Positions 11,916-14,119 of a stretch of 14,119 nucleotides of DNA are shown here, one piece after another. Numbering within the stretch: the first letter of the stretch is position 1; each line of letters opens with the position of its first letter. Source of the stretch: Fen-549 sp964636655 (GTDB lineage Bacteria; Actinomycetota; Thermoleophilia; Gaiellales; Gaiellaceae); contig CAZWTK010000042.1 in NCBI GenBank assembly GCA_964636655.1, positions 1 through 14,119 of the forward strand, in the 5' to 3' direction. A program made the translations under genes and the position numbers. The notes under the pieces are model-generated. The model searched no databases, was not told where the DNA came from, and saw only the letters and a program-made list of their open reading frames with translations.

Positions 11916-14119
11916 ATGCAGGGTCGATACCGGTCTGTCTGGCTCATCTACCTCGTCGTCGGGGCGGTCGCCGTCGCCACCTACACGGTGATCCCCGTCG
12001 GAATCGCCCGTGATTGGGTCGCCACCGACCTGATCGGTCTGAGCGCGGTGCTGATGATCGCATTCGGCGTCTACGTCTTTCGGCCGCGTGCCACCGGCGC
12101 CTGGCTGTTGCTCGCCACGGGACAGCTCGCCTTCGTCCTCGGTGACTTCCTGTTCTCCTATCAGAAACACGTCGGGCATCGGAATCCCTTCCCTTCGGTT
12201 GCCGACTTCTTCTACCTGAGCGGTTATCCGCTGCTCTGGGTCGGACTCGCACTTCTCATCCGCGCACGCGCGCCGAAGCGGAACTGGACCGCGATCATCG
12301 ATGCGACCACGATCACTACCAGCTTCGCACTCGCCTTCTGGCTCTTCGTCATCAGCCCAATCGCCTACGACCAATCGCTCACTTCGGCCGGGAAGGCGAT
12401 ATCGCTCGCATACCCACTCGGAGACGTGCTCCTGCTCGCAACCGCACTACGAATCTCTATGGGCGCGAACCGGCGTCCGGCCGCCTACTGGCTTCTTGGC
12501 GGCGGCCTCGGCCTGTTGCTCCTCGCAGACTCCGCATTCCTCGAGAGTCTCCGTACCGGTGGGTTCGCAAGCGGTGGAGTTGTCGACCTCGCCTGGCTGA
12601 GTAGCTACGTGCTCTGCGGCACCGCCGCGCTCCACCCCTCGATGAAGACCCTTTCGCTCCCGATTCCAGAGCGCTTGCCGCGATTGACTCCGGGCCGGCT
12701 CGGACTTCTTGCCTGTGCCGGAATCGCCGCACCGGTGATGTTCGGGGCTCAGTACGTTCGCGGCGTAGCCCTCGAGATCCCCGTCGCCGTCGGTTCGAGC
12801 TCGCTGCTCGTTCTGCTCGTAATCGCCCGCATGGCCGTCATCGTTCGCAGCCACGAGTCCCACGGCGAGGAGCTCGAGAAGAAGGGAGCCGAGTTGGAGC
12901 GCGAGTTCGAGCAGCGCTCACGCCTTGACCCGGTGACGGGCCTGGTCAACCGCTCGACGTTCCTGGGCCGGCTCGGCGAGACACTCTCCGCCGGAGAAGC
13001 CGCGCCACCCGCAATTCTTCTGCTCGGTGTCGACGACCTGCGACTCGTCAACGAAAGCGTCGGCCGGCCTGCGGGTGACCGGCTGCTGCGTGCGATCGCA
13101 GAGCGACTTGGCGGGTTGGCTCGCCAGGGCGATACGTGTGCCTGGACTGGAGCCGAGTTCGCCGTTCTCGTCGAGGATGTCACGGTCGAGCCCCCGGAGG
13201 CTGTGGCTGCACGCCTGGTGAAGGCACTTCAGCTCTCCTTCTGGTTGTCGCACAAACACGAGACGACGATCGGCGTAAATGCCGGCGTGGCCGTTGCCGG
13301 CCGCGAGACGAACGCCGAGACTCTGCTACAGAACGCGGAGATCGCGCTCTCGAGAGCGAAACAGGTCGGGAACGGATCCGTCGAGCTGTTCGAGCCGGGG
13401 ATGCACAGCGCGGTGTTCGAGCGGATCGTGCTCAAGGGCCAGCTCGAGCGGGCGCTGGCCGAGGGTCAGTTCGTGCTCAACTACCAGCCGATCATCGAGA
13501 TGAACAGCGGAGGCCTATGGGGCGTCGAGGCGCTCATTCGCTGGCAGCACCCCGAGAGAGGATTCGTACCGCCGGACGATTTCATCCCGCTGGCGGAGGA
13601 GACCGGGCTGATCGTCCCGATCGGTGCGTGGGTGCTGAAGGAAGCACTACGCCAGGCATCGGAATGGAACCGGGAGCCATCACCGACGCCGTTTACCGTC
13701 ACGATCAATCTCTCGCGCCGCCAACTCGGCTCGCCCGATCTCGTCGAAACCGTCGCTGGCGCGATCGAGGAAGCAGGGGTCAACCCGGCTGAGATCGTGC
13801 TCGAGATCACCGAGACGGCTCTGGCGGACGACACCGAGTCGGCGCTGCAAATACTCTCCGAGTTGAAGGCGCTCGGCGTCGAGCTCGCGATCGACGATTT
13901 CGGCACTGGTTACTCGTCGCTGCAGTACCTGCGCCAGGTGCCGGCCGACATCATCAAGATCGCGAAGCCGTTCGTGGACGGCGTCCGCGCCACCGACAGC
14001 GACGAGTATCGCGTTGCGAACTCGATCGTGCGCCTCGGCGAAGCCTTCGGACTGCGGACACTCGCAGAGGGGATAGAGGACAGCGAGCAGTGCAAGCGGA
14101 TGCGCGAGCTCGGCTGTGA
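11916..14119 (+). CDS. Membrane GGDEF/EAL protein, c-di-GMP phosphodiesterase candidate (3' end outside window)
   Basis: 734 codons are visible; the frame is open at the window end, near the usual end of an EAL domain (normally LGCDxxQGY). Residues about 1-305 hold eight or nine hydrophobic helices of unknown sensor type. A charged coiled segment (about 310-335, HGEELEKKGAELEREFEQRS) leads to a GGDEF domain starting DPVTGLVNRSTFLGRL. Its active-site loop is TGAEF (411-415), so the catalytic Asp is Ala, and it is probably not a cyclase; the RxxD-type inhibitory site (RQGD) is kept. The EAL domain has E538-A-L, N598, E630 and E633 in LEITE, D660-D661-F-G, K681 and E718 in AEGIE, all expected for hydrolysis, but the KID motif reads KIA. 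It likely degrades c-di-GMP in response to a membrane signal, with the GGDEF part as a regulatory domain. Confidence 0.92.
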   Translation, partial: MQGRYRSVWLIYLVVGAVAVATYTVIPVGIARDWVATDLIGLSAVLMIAFGVYVFRPRATGAWLLLATGQLAFVLGDFLFSYQKHVGHRNPFPSVADFFYLSGYPLLWVGLALLIRARAPKRNWTAIIDATTITTSFALAFWLFVISPIAYDQSLTSAGKAISLAYPLGDVLLLATALRISMGANRRPAAYWLLGGGLGLLLLADSAFLESLRTGGFASGGVVDLAWLSSYVLCGTAALHPSMKTLSLPIPERLPRLTPGRLGLLACAGIAAPVMFGAQYVRGVALEIPVAVGSSSLLVLLVIARMAVIVRSHESHGEELEKKGAELEREFEQRSRLDPVTGLVNRSTFLGRLGETLSAGEAAPPAILLLGVDDLRLVNESVGRPAGDRLLRAIAERLGGLARQGDTCAWTGAEFAVLVEDVTVEPPEAVAARLVKALQLSFWLSHKHETTIGVNAGVAVAGRETNAETLLQNAEIALSRAKQVGNGSVELFEPGMHSAVFERIVLKGQLERALAEGQFVLNYQPIIEMNSGGLWGVEALIRWQHPERGFVPPDDFIPLAEETGLIVPIGAWVLKEALRQASEWNREPSPTPFTVTINLSRRQLGSPDLVETVAGAIEEAGVNPAEIVLEITETALADDTESALQILSELKALGVELAIDDFGTGYSSLQYLRQVPADIIKIAKPFVDGVRATDSDEYRVANSIVRLGEAFGLRTLAEGIEDSEQCKRMRELGC

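Noticed and set aside
11498..11947. 150-codon N-terminal extension of the GH5 frame
   Set aside because: It has low-complexity Arg-rich sequence, includes repeat copy 3, and overlaps the well-supported start and RBS of the GGDEF/EAL gene on the other strand.
1..14119. CRISPR array or toxin-antitoxin pair
   Set aside because: No regularly spaced direct repeats of CRISPR type and no recognisable toxin or antitoxin fold were seen; the three repeat copies are too far apart and unevenly spaced.

Overview
The window is high-GC DNA with strong GC3 bias. It carries an actinobacterial-type gene set: a SigE-like ECF sigma factor with a CU044_5270-like partner, a secreted DUF1906 protein, a VanZ-like protein and a membrane GGDEF/EAL protein. 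The style of the DUF1906 and EAL proteins suggests a deep actinobacterial lineage such as Thermoleophilia. That placement is inference from gene content only; no marker gene is present.

Layout. 1-468: start of window, with one weak open frame running off the left edge (minus). 469-541: tRNA-Lys(TTT), minus. 745-3571 (minus): secreted DUF1906/Fn3 protein behind the Y-family polymerase dinB. 4052-4273 (minus): 73-residue two-helix membrane protein with a very strong RBS. 4356-4400: compound hairpin. 4494-4569 (plus): tRNA-Glu(TTC) with encoded CCA and an intrinsic terminator. 4582-4986 (minus): decayed C-terminus of a large serine recombinase, directly behind the tRNA. 5306-6981 (minus): ECF sigma factor overlapping a membrane-anchored CU044_5270-type protein. 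6982-7713: long non-coding stretch holding repeat copy 1 and a promoter enclosed by a 14-bp perfect inverted repeat. 7714-9689 (plus): small secreted protein, strong hairpin, lipoprotein, VanZ-like membrane protein. 9690-10414: a gene graveyard with a VOC (glyoxalase-fold) C-terminus, an IS110-type transposase C-terminus with a premature stop inside a 26-bp perfect palindrome, and repeat copy 2. 10415-11497 (minus): GH5 glycoside hydrolase without a signal peptide. 11498-11915: repeat copy 3 and a short broken coding remnant. 11916-14119 (plus, cut by the window end): membrane protein with degenerate GGDEF and nearly canonical EAL domain.

How it fits together. The envelope theme is recurrent: DUF1906 surface protein, small secreted protein, lipoprotein, VanZ-like protein and a sigma/membrane-partner pair. 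No metabolic pathway is laid out. About half of the non-coding DNA is mobile-element debris: three copies of a repeat that encodes a conserved peptide (LMRQLSNP), plus serine recombinase, IS110 and VOC fragments.

The two most interesting signals are the promoter between inverted repeats just upstream of the small secreted protein, which has the geometry of an invertible (phase-variable) promoter, and the three-copy repeat, whose substitutions look coding and which carries an extended -10 motif on the other strand.
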